Below, one piece after another: positions 9,540-17,529 of a stretch of 58,962 nt of DNA. The DNA is from Streptomyces sp. WM4235. Its GTDB lineage: Bacteria; Actinomycetota; Actinomycetes; Streptomycetales; Streptomycetaceae. The DNA lies in the NCBI RefSeq assembly GCF_001279725.1, contig NZ_LGDE01000360.1, positions 1 through 58,962 on the forward strand, in the 5' to 3' direction. The notes beneath the pieces were generated by a model. The model made no database searches and was not told the DNA's origin. It saw only the letters and a program-made list of their open reading frames with translations. How positions within the stretch are numbered: the first letter of the stretch is position 1; every line of letters starts with the position of its first letter. The translations under genes and the position numbers were made by a program.

Positions 9540-10382
9540 CTACTCGACGAACAGTCCGCGCGCCGCGGCCCGGGCGTCGAAGGCCTCCAGGCGCGCCTGG
9601 GCGTCCGGCAGCGCGTCCGCCATCGCCTCCAGCAGCACCCGGCCCAGCAGCATCGGCGCGCACGCCGTGTCGAAGGCCAGCCCGGTCCCGACCGGCGCCG
9701 GGATCAGCAGGTCGCTGTGGCGGGCCACCGGGGCGAACGCCGAGTCGGCGACCGTCACCACGGTCAGCCCGGCGGCACGCCCGTGTTCGAGTGCCTCCGC
9801 CACCTCCCGCGGATGCCGGGGCAACGCGAAGCAGAGCAGCGCCGACGCCCCGGCGGTCACGGCCGCGTCGATCCGGTCGGCGAGCATGGAGCCGCCCTCG
9901 TCGAGGAGCCGTACGTCGGGGTGGACCTTGGCGGCGAAGTACGCGAACCCGCGCGCCTGCGAGGAAGCGGCCCGCAGCCCGAGCACCGGCAGCGGGGTCG
10001 ATCCCGCCAGCAGCCGTCCCGCCTCCACGACCGGCGCGGGATCGGCGAGCATCGCCGACAGCCGGCGCAGGTTCTCGATCTCGCCCTGGACGGCCTGTTG
10101 GTACTCGTTGTACGCGTCCGCGCTCCCGCCCTCACCCTGCCCGACGGGCGCCACCTCGCGCAGGTGTCGGCGCAGCGCCGGGTACCCGTCGAAGCCGAGC
10201 GCCACCGCGAACCGGGTCACGGACGGCTGGCTCACTCCGGCCAGCTCCGCCAACTCCACGCTCGACAGGAACGGCACCTCCGCCGCCCCGCGCACCATGC
10301 AGTGCGCGATCCGCCGCTGCGTCGGCGTCAGCCGGTGCCCCTCGAAGAGCTTCTGCAGCCGCGCGGCCGGGCTGTCGCTCAT
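9540..10382 (-). CDS. RpiR/MurR-family transcriptional regulator
   Basis: A 280-aa regulator with an N-terminal HTH_6 domain (about residues 8-80; LTPTQRRIAHCM, VELAELAGVSQPSVTRFAVALGF) and a C-terminal SIS domain (about 125-265; LPVLGLRAASSQARG, ALLCFALPRHPREV), which binds phosphosugars or, in some members, other small acids. The ATG at 10382 has GGAGGGGGACGGG upstream. The palindrome TGAATATTCA, 27 bp upstream, resembles the one in front of hutU, so this may be the hut regulator acting from 4 kb away. It converges with the monooxygenase gene. Confidence 0.85.
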   Translation of the reverse strand: MSDSPAARLQKLFEGHRLTPTQRRIAHCMVRGAAEVPFLSSVELAELAGVSQPSVTRFAVALGFDGYPALRRHLREVAPVGQGEGGSADAYNEYQQAVQGEIENLRRLSAMLADPAPVVEAGRLLAGSTPLPVLGLRAASSQARGFAYFAAKVHPDVRLLDEGGSMLADRIDAAVTAGASALLCFALPRHPREVAEALEHGRAAGLTVVTVADSAFAPVARHSDLLIPAPVGTGLAFDTACAPMLLGRVLLEAMADALPDAQARLEAFDARAAARGLFVE

Positions 10383-10408
10383 CCCGTCCCCCTCCGTCCC
10401 CGTCCCGG

Positions 10409-10449
10409 TGAATATTCAGTCACCGAGCACTCTGCATGCGGTTATGCAG
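10409..10449. promoter_or_regulatory. operator region of the RpiR-type regulator
   Basis: Two inverted repeats: TGAATATTCA (10409-10418, followed by GTCACC) and CTGCAT-6-ATGCAG (10432-10449). The first shares TGAATA and TTCAGTCA with the element at 6258-6275. They lie between the regulator and the small membrane-protein gene at 10529. Confidence 0.5.
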
Positions 10450-10528
10450 GACGGCAAGCCGCCGGCCGCTCCGCGAGACGGGGGCCAGCCCCAGTGCCGG
10501 GGCGCCCTGCGCTGCCTAGCCTGGGCGC

Positions 10529-10885
10529 ATGGAGCGCCAAGAGCTGAAGAAGGAACTCGACGCGACGCTGGACGCGCGGCGGGAGCTGGGGTCCGAGTAC
10601 GAGTCCGCGCTGGTGGACTCGTTCGTCGACAAGGTGGACGTCCAACTCCGCCGGCGGCTGGCCGAGGAACGTCTGGCGGCCCGCGGCGACCGTCGTGCGG
10701 CGTCCTCGGACACCAACTTCGGGGAACGCTTCGGGTTCGCCGTCATCACGCTGGTGCTGGCGATCCCCCTCTCCGCCATCGCCGCCGTCCAGGCCGGGTT
10801 CAAGGGCCTGCTGGTGGCGTGGGCGGGCATCGTGGCGGTGAACTTCGTCCACGCGACGAAGTCCTTCCGCCCCAGGGGCGAGTGA
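10529..10885 (+). CDS. small conserved membrane protein
   Basis: A 118-aa protein of unknown function. Residues 1-60 are charged and helical, and two hydrophobic segments follow, about 70-87 (GFAVITLVLAIPLSAIAAV) and 92-107 (GLLVAWAGIVAVNFVH), ending in a basic tail. It looks like the short two-TM actinomycete proteins with a cytoplasmic N-terminal helix. No Shine-Dalgarno is visible; TAGCCT at 10517-10522 could be a -10 box placing the transcript start at the ATG, so it may be leaderless. Confidence 0.75.
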   Translation: MERQELKKELDATLDARRELGSEYESALVDSFVDKVDVQLRRRLAEERLAARGDRRAASSDTNFGERFGFAVITLVLAIPLSAIAAVQAGFKGLLVAWAGIVAVNFVHATKSFRPRGE

Positions 10886-11314
10886 GCGGGCTCCGGAGGC
10901 GAACCGAGCCCCGGCACCCCGGCGAGTGAGCCGAAGGGGCGCGCCCGGGGAACAGGCTCCTCGCGCGGAAGACCGCGAGGAACGAGCGGTATGAGCACGT
11001 GGAGCCTGTGAGTCGGGCTGCAGGCCCCCGGAGGCGAACCGAGCCCTCAAAAATGGGTAAGCGCGGGGACCGCCGCACCCCGGTTGCCCGGGGGCGGGAC
11101 GACGGCGGTCCCCGCGATGGACACGGGCCGGGTCAGGGCCGTCCGCATCCATGGCGTCGTCACGGTCCGGGAGCCGCTCCGGAGCCACGCCGACACCAGT
11201 CGGTGGGCCGGCGAGGAGCGTTTCGCGTTCTCGCCGACAACCACCACTGTGCCGGGGCCGTGTTAAGCCGGTGCTGCCGTCACGTGTCGGGCCCGTACCG
11301 TTTGCGCGTCGGGC
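10886..11314. repeat. gene-free interval with direct repeats and strong hairpins
   Basis: No convincing gene. It holds a 19-bp direct repeat, CCGGAGGCGAACCGAGCCC, at 10893-10911 and 11028-11046. There is an 8-bp hairpin TCCTCGCG/CGCGAGGA at 10958-10981, nested inside a wider pair CAGGCTCC (10953-10960) / GGAGCCTG (11001-11008). A 14-bp hairpin follows at 11062-11116. The short reading frames inside have no domain or ribosome site. Confidence 0.6.
11062..11116. terminator. strong 14-bp hairpin, probable terminator
   Basis: Arms CGCGGGGACCGCCG (11062-11075) and CGGCGGTCCCCGCG (11103-11116) pair perfectly around a 27-base loop. It is downstream of both converging units, the small membrane protein and cbs, and lacks a U-tract on either side, as is common in Streptomyces. 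Confidence 0.5.
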
Positions 11315-12700
11315 TTACTTCGCGCCCTTGGCGAGGAACGCCAGCAGGTCCTGGCGGCTCACGACGCCGGTGGGCTTGCCTTCGACCAGCACGATCGCCG
11401 CGTCGGCCTCGCCGAGGACGGCCATCAGTTCGGAGACGGGTTCGCCGGATCCGACCTGCGGCAGGGGTGCGCTCATGTGCTTCTCCAGCGGGTCCCCGAG
11501 GGAGGCCCGCTGGGCGAACAGCGCCGCCAGGAGTTCCTTCTCGACGACGGAGCCGATGACCTCGGCGGCCATGACGTCGGGGTGACCGGCGCCCGGCTTG
11601 ACGATCGGCATCTGCGAGACGCCGTATTCGCGCAGGACCTCGATGGCCTCGCCGACGGTCTCCTCGGGGTGCATGTGGACGAGGGAGGGAATGCCGCCCT
11701 CCTTGTCCTTGAGGACCTCGCCGATGCGGGCGGAGGGGCCCGCTTCCTCCAGGAAGCCGTGTCCGGCCATCCACTCGTCGCTGAAGATCTTGCTGAGGTA
11801 GCCGCGGCCGCTGTCGGGCAGCAGGACGACGACGACGTCGTCCGGGCCGAGGCCTTCGGCGGCGCGGAGCGCGGCGACGACGGCCATGCCGCAGGAGCCG
11901 CCGACGAGGAGGCCCTCTTCCTTGGCGAGGCGGCGGGTCATCTGGAAGGAGTCCTTGTCGGACACCGCGATGATCTCGTCGGTCACGTTCGGGTCGTAGG
12001 CGGTCGGCCAGAAGTCCTCGCCGACGCCTTCGACGAGGTAGGGGCGGCCGGATCCGCCGGAGTAGACGGAGCCCTCGGGGTCGGCGCCGATGACCTTGAC
12101 CTGGCCGCCGCTGACCTCCTTGAGGTAGTTGCCGGTGCCGGAGATGGTGCCGCCGGTGCCGACGCCCGCGACGAAGTGGGTGATCTTCCCGTCGGTCTGG
12201 TCCCACAGCTCGGGGCCGGTGGTCTCGTAGTGCGAACGGGGGTTGTTCGGGTTGCTGTACTGGTCGGGCTTCCAGGCGCCGGGCTCGCGCGCGAGGCGGT
12301 CGGACACGTTGTAGTAGGAGTCCGGGTGCTCGGGGTCGACGGCGGTCGGGCAGACCACGACCTCCGCGCCGTACGCGCGCATCACATTGATCTTGTCCAT
12401 GGACACCTTGTCAGGGCAGACGAAGATGCACTTGTAGCCCTTCTGCTGGGCCACGATGGCGAGTCCTACACCGGTGTTGCCACTGGTCGGCTCCACGATG
12501 GTGCCACCGGGCTTGAGGGCACCGCTCTGCTCGGCGGCCTCGATCATCCGGACGGCGATGCGGTCCTTGACCGATCCGCCGGGGTTGAAGTACTCGACCT
12601 TGGCCAGGACGGTCGCCTGAAGCCCTTCGGTCACGCGGTTGAGCTTCACCAGCGGGGTGTTGCCGACGAGGCTGATCATCGAGTCGTGGAATTGCACCAT
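11315..12700 (-). CDS. cbs: cystathionine beta-synthase
   Basis: PLP enzyme that condenses serine (or O-acetylserine) with homocysteine to cystathionine, the reverse transsulfuration route. It is 461 aa. The catalytic domain covers about residues 1-320, with PLP lysine K45 in GGSVKDR, the substrate loop TSGNTG and the phosphate loop GTGGTISGTG. Two CBS domains fill about 335-461 (MHPEETVGEAIEVLREYG; GVVSRQDLLAFLA). ATG 12700 follows TTGGAGAAC; an upstream start at 12778 has no support. It is divergent from the SGNH hydrolase gene with 131 bp between. Confidence 0.95.
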   Translation of the reverse strand: MVQFHDSMISLVGNTPLVKLNRVTEGLQATVLAKVEYFNPGGSVKDRIAVRMIEAAEQSGALKPGGTIVEPTSGNTGVGLAIVAQQKGYKCIFVCPDKVSMDKINVMRAYGAEVVVCPTAVDPEHPDSYYNVSDRLAREPGAWKPDQYSNPNNPRSHYETTGPELWDQTDGKITHFVAGVGTGGTISGTGNYLKEVSGGQVKVIGADPEGSVYSGGSGRPYLVEGVGEDFWPTAYDPNVTDEIIAVSDKDSFQMTRRLAKEEGLLVGGSCGMAVVAALRAAEGLGPDDVVVVLLPDSGRGYLSKIFSDEWMAGHGFLEEAGPSARIGEVLKDKEGGIPSLVHMHPEETVGEAIEVLREYGVSQMPIVKPGAGHPDVMAAEVIGSVVEKELLAALFAQRASLGDPLEKHMSAPLPQVGSGEPVSELMAVLGEADAAIVLVEGKPTGVVSRQDLLAFLAKGAK

Positions 12701-12831
12701 GTTCTCCAAGGAGGGGACTCCACGGGTTCTCCGGGAGGTCCGGCCAGAGTATGCGGAAAGGGATTGACCGACCGGCACTACGGGGCAGGAAGGTCTTCGA
12801 GGCCAGGCACGGAAGCGAGGTGGCTTGAAGG

Positions 12832-13884
12832 GTGTCCAGGGCGAGGACGGCCCGCCGGATCGCGGCGGGCGCGGCGTACGGCGGGGGCGGGCTCGGGCTC
12901 GTCGGGGCCGCCGCGGTGGGTTTGGTGCTGGCGGAGGTGCAGTTCGCGAAGCGGACCGTGGGCACCGGTCTGCCGGATCCGCCGCGTGCGGACGGCCTCT
13001 ACGGGAGCGAGTTCGGCGGGCCCGAGCTGAGCCCGGGGCCGCTGCGGATGGGCATGTTGGGCGACTCCACGGCGGCGGGGCTGGGGGTGCGGCGGGCCCG
13101 CCAGACCCCGGGCGCCCTGCTGGCGTCCGGGCTGGCGGCGGTGGCGGAGCGGCCGGTGGAGCTGCGCAACGTGGCCCTGTCGGGGGCGATGTCGGACGAC
13201 CTCGACCGGCAGGTGGGCCTCCTCCTCGACGGCGTGGAGGCGGGCGCGCCCGCCCCGGACGTCTGCGTGATCATGATCGGTGCGAACGACGTGACGCGCC
13301 GGATGCCGCCCACCCAGTCGGTCCGGCTGCTCACCGCGGCCGTCCGTCGGCTGCGGCTGGCGGGGTCCGAGGTCGTCGTGGGCACCTGCCCCGACCTGGG
13401 CACGATCGAGCCCGTCTACCAGCCGCTGCGCATGCTGGCCCGGAGGGTCTCGCGCCAGTTGGCCGCCGCGCAGACGATCGGCGTCCTCGCCCTGGGCGCC
13501 CGTACGGTCTCCATGGGGGACCTGCTGGGCCCCGAGTTCGCGGCGAACCCGCGTGAGATGTTCGGCCCGGATTCCTACCACCCGTCGGCGGAGGGGTACG
13601 CGACCGCCGCCATGGCCGTCCTGCCGACGCTGTGCGCGGCGCTGGGGCTGTGGCCGGAGTCCGACCGCCTCGACGTCTCGCGCGACGAGGACATGCTGCC
13701 GGTGGCGAAGGCGGCGTCCGCGGCGGCGGGCGAGGCCGGCACGGAGGTCACGGCGGCCCGGGGCCCGTGGGCCCTGCTCAAGCACCGGCGCCGGCGGCGG
13801 GTGCCGACCGATCCGGACATCGGCCAGCCCCCGGGCGAGGGAGAGACGCCGGCGGGTCTCTCCGGCAGTCGGACGGGCGCGTAG
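12832..13884 (+). CDS. SGNH/GDSL-family hydrolase
   Basis: Serine esterase/lipase-type enzyme, 350 aa. Blocks of the SGNH fold are visible: GDST with nucleophile S79, Asn in ELRNVALSG, GAND at about 150-153 and DSYHPS near residue 245 supplying Asp and His. An N-terminal hydrophobic stretch (residues 8-35) suggests a membrane anchor or uncleaved signal, so the catalytic domain is probably outside the membrane. The C-terminal 60 residues are low-complexity and basic. GTG 12832 follows TTGAAGG. A hairpin follows the gene. Substrate unknown; acyl or acetyl esters of lipid or wall polymers are typical. Confidence 0.88.
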   Translation: MSRARTARRIAAGAAYGGGGLGLVGAAAVGLVLAEVQFAKRTVGTGLPDPPRADGLYGSEFGGPELSPGPLRMGMLGDSTAAGLGVRRARQTPGALLASGLAAVAERPVELRNVALSGAMSDDLDRQVGLLLDGVEAGAPAPDVCVIMIGANDVTRRMPPTQSVRLLTAAVRRLRLAGSEVVVGTCPDLGTIEPVYQPLRMLARRVSRQLAAAQTIGVLALGARTVSMGDLLGPEFAANPREMFGPDSYHPSAEGYATAAMAVLPTLCAALGLWPESDRLDVSRDEDMLPVAKAASAAAGEAGTEVTAARGPWALLKHRRRRRVPTDPDIGQPPGEGETPAGLSGSRTGA

Positions 13885-13905
13885 GCCGCCCTTCTCAGGA
13901 TCTTG

Positions 13906-13934
13906 CCGGGCCCCCGATCGGCCCGGGGGTCCGG
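13906..13934 (+). terminator. hairpin after the SGNH hydrolase
   Basis: CCGGGCCCCCG (13906-13916) pairs with CGGGGGTCCGG (13924-13934), 11 pairs with one G-U and a seven-base loop, 22 bp after the stop codon. Confidence 0.6.
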
Positions 13935-14082
13935 GTGCACGGCGTCCGGATCCGGCTCGCGGGACCCGCCGTGAGCGCAGTGCGGCCCTCATCACATGCC
14001 GAGGCCGGTGACCTCGACCGTACGGGCCGGTAACTTCACATGCGGTCCGACTTGAGCCGCAACGCACCCCCTTGGAGCCCCG

Positions 14083-15303
14083 ATGCCCGAAGCCGTCATC
14101 GTTTCCACCGCCCGCTCGCCCATCGGGCGCGCCTTCAAGGGGTCCCTCAAGGACGTCCGCCCGGACGACCTGACCGCCACGGTGATCCAGGCCGCGCTCG
14201 CCAAGGTCCCGGGGCTGGACCCGCGCGAGATCGACGACCTGATGCTCGGCTGTGGCCTCCCGGGCGGCGAGCAGGGCCACAACCTGGGTCGCATCGTGGC
14301 CGTGCAGATGGGCATGGACTACCTGCCCGGCACGACGATCACCCGCTACTGCGCCTCCTCGCTGCAGACCTCCCGCATGGCCCTGCACGCCATCAAGGCG
14401 GGCGAGGGTGACGTGTTCATCTCGGCGGGCGTCGAGATGGTCTCCCGGTCCGTGAAGGGCTCCTCGGACGGTCTGCCGGACACGCACAACCCGTTCTTCT
14501 CGGACGCCGAGGGCCGTACCGCGGCCGTCGCGCAGAGCGAGGGCGCGTCCTGGCACGACCCGCGCGAGGACGGTCTGGTCCCGGACGCGTACATCGCGAT
14601 GGGTCAGACCGCCGAGAACCTGGCCCGCGCCAAGGGCGTGACCCGCGCGGACATGGACGAGTTCGGCGTCCGTTCGCAGAACCTGGCCGAGGAAGCCGTC
14701 AAGAACGGCTTCTGGGCACGCGAGATCACCCCGGTCACCACCCCGGACGGCACGGTCGTCTCCACCGACGACGGGCCGCGCGCGGGGGTCACGCTGGAGG
14801 GTGTCCAGGGTCTGAAGCCCGTCTTCCGCCCGGACGGCCTGGTCACGGCCGCCAACTGCTGTCCGCTGAACGACGGCGCCGCGGCGCTGGTGATCATGAG
14901 CGACACGAAGGCGCGCGAGCTGGGCCTGACCCCGCTGGCCCGCATCGTCTCCACCGGTGTCACCGGCCTCTCCCCCGAGATCATGGGCCTGGGCCCGGTC
15001 GAGGCGTCGAAGCAGGCCCTGAAGCGGGCCGGCCTGACGGTGGACGACATCGACCTGTTCGAGATCAACGAGGCCTTCGCGGCCCAGGTCATCCCCTCCT
15101 ACCGGGACCTGGAGATCCCGCTGGAGAAGCTGAACGTCAACGGCGGAGCCATCGCCGTCGGTCACCCGTTCGGGATGACCGGTGCCCGCATCACCGGCAC
15201 CCTGATCAACAGCCTGCAGTTCCACGACAAGCAGTTCGGTCTGGAGACGATGTGCGTGGGCGGCGGCCAGGGCATGGCCATGGTGATCGAGCGGCTGAGC
15301 TGA
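14083..15303 (+). CDS. acetyl-CoA C-acyltransferase (thiolase)
   Basis: Claisen condensation or thiolysis of acyl-CoA, 406 aa. Catalytic residues are all present: C90 in TRYCASS, NEAFAAQ near residue 326, H361 in AVGHPFGMTGAR and C391 in MCVGGGQG. The pattern fits a degradative/biosynthetic thiolase of the FadA/AtoB group; the exact chain-length preference cannot be read. The ribosome site is TTGGAG. The gene stands alone, followed by a partial repeat of its own 3-prime end and a strong terminator. Likely roles are fatty acid beta-oxidation or supply of acetoacetyl-CoA. Confidence 0.93.
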   Translation: MPEAVIVSTARSPIGRAFKGSLKDVRPDDLTATVIQAALAKVPGLDPREIDDLMLGCGLPGGEQGHNLGRIVAVQMGMDYLPGTTITRYCASSLQTSRMALHAIKAGEGDVFISAGVEMVSRSVKGSSDGLPDTHNPFFSDAEGRTAAVAQSEGASWHDPREDGLVPDAYIAMGQTAENLARAKGVTRADMDEFGVRSQNLAEEAVKNGFWAREITPVTTPDGTVVSTDDGPRAGVTLEGVQGLKPVFRPDGLVTAANCCPLNDGAAALVIMSDTKARELGLTPLARIVSTGVTGLSPEIMGLGPVEASKQALKRAGLTVDDIDLFEINEAFAAQVIPSYRDLEIPLEKLNVNGGAIAVGHPFGMTGARITGTLINSLQFHDKQFGLETMCVGGGQGMAMVIERLS

Positions 15304-15415
15304 GCCGGAGCGGCGGGTAGGGGTCCGTCCGAGGCACGAGGACGGGCACCTGCCCGCAGCGGTGGCGAGGCTCTGCGCGACCAGCGGCACGAGCGGCTGA
15401 GCTGAGCCGGAGCGG
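15289..15415 (+). repeat. 25-bp direct repeat of the thiolase 3-prime end
   Basis: The last codons and stop of the thiolase gene (15289-15313) recur exactly at 15391-15415, so the downstream copy again encodes Glu-Arg-Leu-Ser-stop in one frame. The copies are 102 bp apart. It looks like a small tandem duplication or the trace of an insertion after the gene. Confidence 0.7.
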
Positions 15416-15454
15416 CTGAGCCGGGCGGGCCGGGCGCGCCTGCCGCTGAAGCAG

Positions 15455-15479
15455 GGGTCCCCTCGTGTCGAGGGGGCCC
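15455..15479 (+). terminator. terminator after the thiolase
   Basis: GGGTCCCCTCG (15455-15465) pairs with CGAGGGGGCCC (15469-15479) around a three-base loop, with one G-U pair. The following 15480-15883 has no gene I can support and should contain the promoter of the next gene. Confidence 0.65.
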
Positions 15480-15883
15480 TTCGCTCCGTCCGGATCGTCG
15501 AGGCGCGGGTCGGGGGCGAAAAGTGGTCGGGCCGTGCGGTAGTGGGCTCGGGACGCTGTGCGACGGCGTCGGAGGCTCTCCATGCGGGCCGGCGCATACC
15601 TGATCAAGCTCGGCGCCCAAGCGCCGTAAGGATTTCGGCCGGATGACGCCCGCCGTACTGACGCCGAATCTAATCCCGTCGCGGCCGAGCTGTGACCGAA
15701 TCTCCCCCAGGATGTGACCTTTGTCCCGGGGGTTTGGCATTTGTGCAGGTCAGACCGCACCCGCTACAGGCCCCAAGGCCGAAAGACCTGTCCAATTCAT
15801 GACGTAATGCACTGCCTGCCATTCCCAGCAGAGGTCAAGCTGATGTAGGAAGTCGGGGGATCGAATCAACCGGGAGTTAGTCA

Positions 15884-16699
15884 GTGAGCGCCATGTCTCT
15901 TGCCCTGCTGCTGACCACGGCCGCTGCCACGGCCGTGGGCGCCGCTGCGCTGCACGCCGTACACGGACTGCGAAAGCAGGTCACGGCCCTGCGCGGTGAG
16001 CTCGTCGTGTCGTCGCACCCGCGCGGTGCGACCGTCCCGCACGCCCGCAGCGCCGTCGAGTCCCCCGCGGCGGAGATACGAGCCGCCGTGGCCGAAGCCC
16101 TCGCCGAGGAGCGCGAGCGCGAGCTGGCCGAGGCGCGGGCCTTCTGGGCCGCGCAGGAGGCCCGTGACGCCGCCGACGCCCCCTCGCTGCTCGGCGGTCT
16201 GCCGGGGCTCGGCGAGGAGAACCCGGTCTTCCTGCCCCGGCAGGCGGACATGGTGGGCCTGGAGCCGCTCCTGGGCGACGAGATCCTCGACGAGTACCCG
16301 GAGGACTCCCCGGAGCTGGCGGCGGCCCGTAGGCGCCACCCCTCGCACCCCGATTTCGTGCCCGTGCAGGCCTCCCACCCGGGAGCGGACCACGAGCGCA
16401 CGGTGAACCGCCTGGAGGAGCTCGCGGAGGCCCGTACGGCCCTCGCGGACGTCCGTCCGGGCCCGCTGGGCACCCTGGACGTGTACGTCTTCACGGACGG
16501 CACCACGCTCTGCATGACCCCGGGGCACCGGGAGACCGCCGAGCGCCTCTCCGAGGCCTTGCGTTCGGGCACCGCGCCGGTGCTGCTGGGCGGCTCGGGG
16601 ATCTCCGGCGCCTACGCGCTGACGTTCTCCTGCGGTGACTCCGAGGACCCCGACAACAACGTCTACATCCTCGCGGACCGCGTCATCGCATCGCTCTGA
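15884..16699 (+). CDS. conserved actinomycete protein with N-terminal membrane helix
   Basis: A 271-aa protein of unknown function. Residues 3-27 are hydrophobic (SLALLLTTAAATAVGAAALHAV) and probably anchor it. Residues 60-100 are a charged helix rich in Glu, Ala and Arg that may form a coiled coil. The C-terminal part (about 180-271) contains GTLDVYVFTDGTTLCMTPGH and AYALTFSCGD, a compact globular piece. GTG 15884 follows GGGAG by eight bases; ATG 15893 is an alternative. Its end overlaps the end of the next, convergent gene by 17 bp. Confidence 0.75.
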   Translation: MSAMSLALLLTTAAATAVGAAALHAVHGLRKQVTALRGELVVSSHPRGATVPHARSAVESPAAEIRAAVAEALAEERERELAEARAFWAAQEARDAADAPSLLGGLPGLGEENPVFLPRQADMVGLEPLLGDEILDEYPEDSPELAAARRRHPSHPDFVPVQASHPGADHERTVNRLEELAEARTALADVRPGPLGTLDVYVFTDGTTLCMTPGHRETAERLSEALRSGTAPVLLGGSGISGAYALTFSCGDSEDPDNNVYILADRVIASL

Positions 16700-17054
16700 T
16701 CTCCGCCTGCTCCACCAGTCGCACGGCCTCGTCCAGCATCGCGGACGGGGCCTTCGCGTCGTCGGGGGCGGGTGCGGCGGCGGTGGCGCGCAGCGCCTCC
16801 GCGAGGTCCAGTCCGGCGACCGCCACCTGGTCCCCGACGACGAAGATGCCCGCGTCCGGCACGACACGCGCCGGAGCCGCCCCCGCTTCCGCGGCGCTTG
16901 CGGCGGACTCCAGCCGCTGGGCCCGTACGGCCAACTCGCGGGCCAGTTCCAGCGCCTCGGCGGCGGCGCCGCGCTGGAGTCGGCTCTGCGGTGTGGCCCG
17001 CAGCCGGTCGGCGAAACGTTCGACCACGAGGGTCAGGGGCGAGGTATCGAGCAC
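16683..17054 (-). CDS. small conserved hypothetical protein
   Basis: A 123-aa soluble protein, mostly alpha-helical: TLVVERFADRLRATPQSRL, an Ala/Leu/Glu helix region to residue 60, then DAGIFVVGDQVAVAGLDLAEAL. No motif recognised. GTG 17054 has AAGG nine bases upstream; longer starts would run into the promoter of the neighbouring gene. It converges with, and overlaps by 17 bp, the preceding membrane-anchored protein. Codon use fits a real gene (strong G/C at third positions). Confidence 0.65.
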   Translation of the reverse strand: MLDTSPLTLVVERFADRLRATPQSRLQRGAAAEALELARELAVRAQRLESAASAAEAGAAPARVVPDAGIFVVGDQVAVAGLDLAEALRATAAAPAPDDAKAPSAMLDEAVRLVEQAEIRAMR

Positions 17055-17152
17055 CCGGCCGACCTTACGCGGCGCCCGGGCACCATTGCCAACGAGCGAA
17101 CGCTGAGGCACGGTGTCGTGAAGAGAACACGGCGATACCTCCGGAGGCGCCC

Positions 17153-17383
17153 ATGTCCGTAGAGTTCTCCGAGCAGACACACCGCAACATGATCGACAGA
17201 ATTCCCTTGACCACCGGTCGTGAACTCTCCGACTGGCTCCGCACCGTGGACGACGGCCCCTCCCTCGTCCGGTTCGAGGAGAAGGTCAGCTGGCTGCGCG
17301 GCGCGCACGAACTGTCGTACGGCCAGGCCAAGGCGATCATCCACGAGTACGACCTGCGCAGGGCCGCCCGCAGACTGGGCTGA
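17153..17383 (+). CDS. DUF4287-like small protein
   Basis: A 76-aa protein. The segment TTGRELSDWL, then EEKVSWLRGAHELSYGQAKAIIHEY, matches the DUF4287 pattern (Thr-Gly-Lys/Arg ... Trp ... Glu-His-Gly ... Gln-Ala) found alone or fused to DUF5655 in actinomycetes. Function is unknown. ATG 17153 is directly behind a consensus GGAGG. A perfect 15-bp terminator follows, shared with the convergent Bax-inhibitor gene. Confidence 0.8.
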   Translation: MSVEFSEQTHRNMIDRIPLTTGRELSDWLRTVDDGPSLVRFEEKVSWLRGAHELSYGQAKAIIHEYDLRRAARRLG

Positions 17384-17451
17384 ACCCCCGTCACCGCCCC
17401 TGCCCCCGTCCCGAGTCCCCGACCGACTCCGCATCCCCCACGAGACACGGG

Positions 17452-17484
17452 AAGGCCCCGCGAGCATCGTGCTCGCGGGGCCTT
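17452..17484. terminator. bidirectional terminator
   Basis: AAGGCCCCGCGAGCA (17452-17466) pairs perfectly with its complement at 17470-17484 around a TCG loop, and A and T pairs at the base give short A/U tails in both directions. It sits between two convergent genes. Confidence 0.9.
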
Positions 17485-17529
17485 CCTGATGCCGTGTGGG
17501 CGTCCGCCCGGGGCCTGGGACCGGTACGA

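Noticed and set aside
11047..11266. Two short open frames between the small membrane protein and cbs
   Set aside because: They cover a strong hairpin, lack ribosome sites and show no family resemblance.
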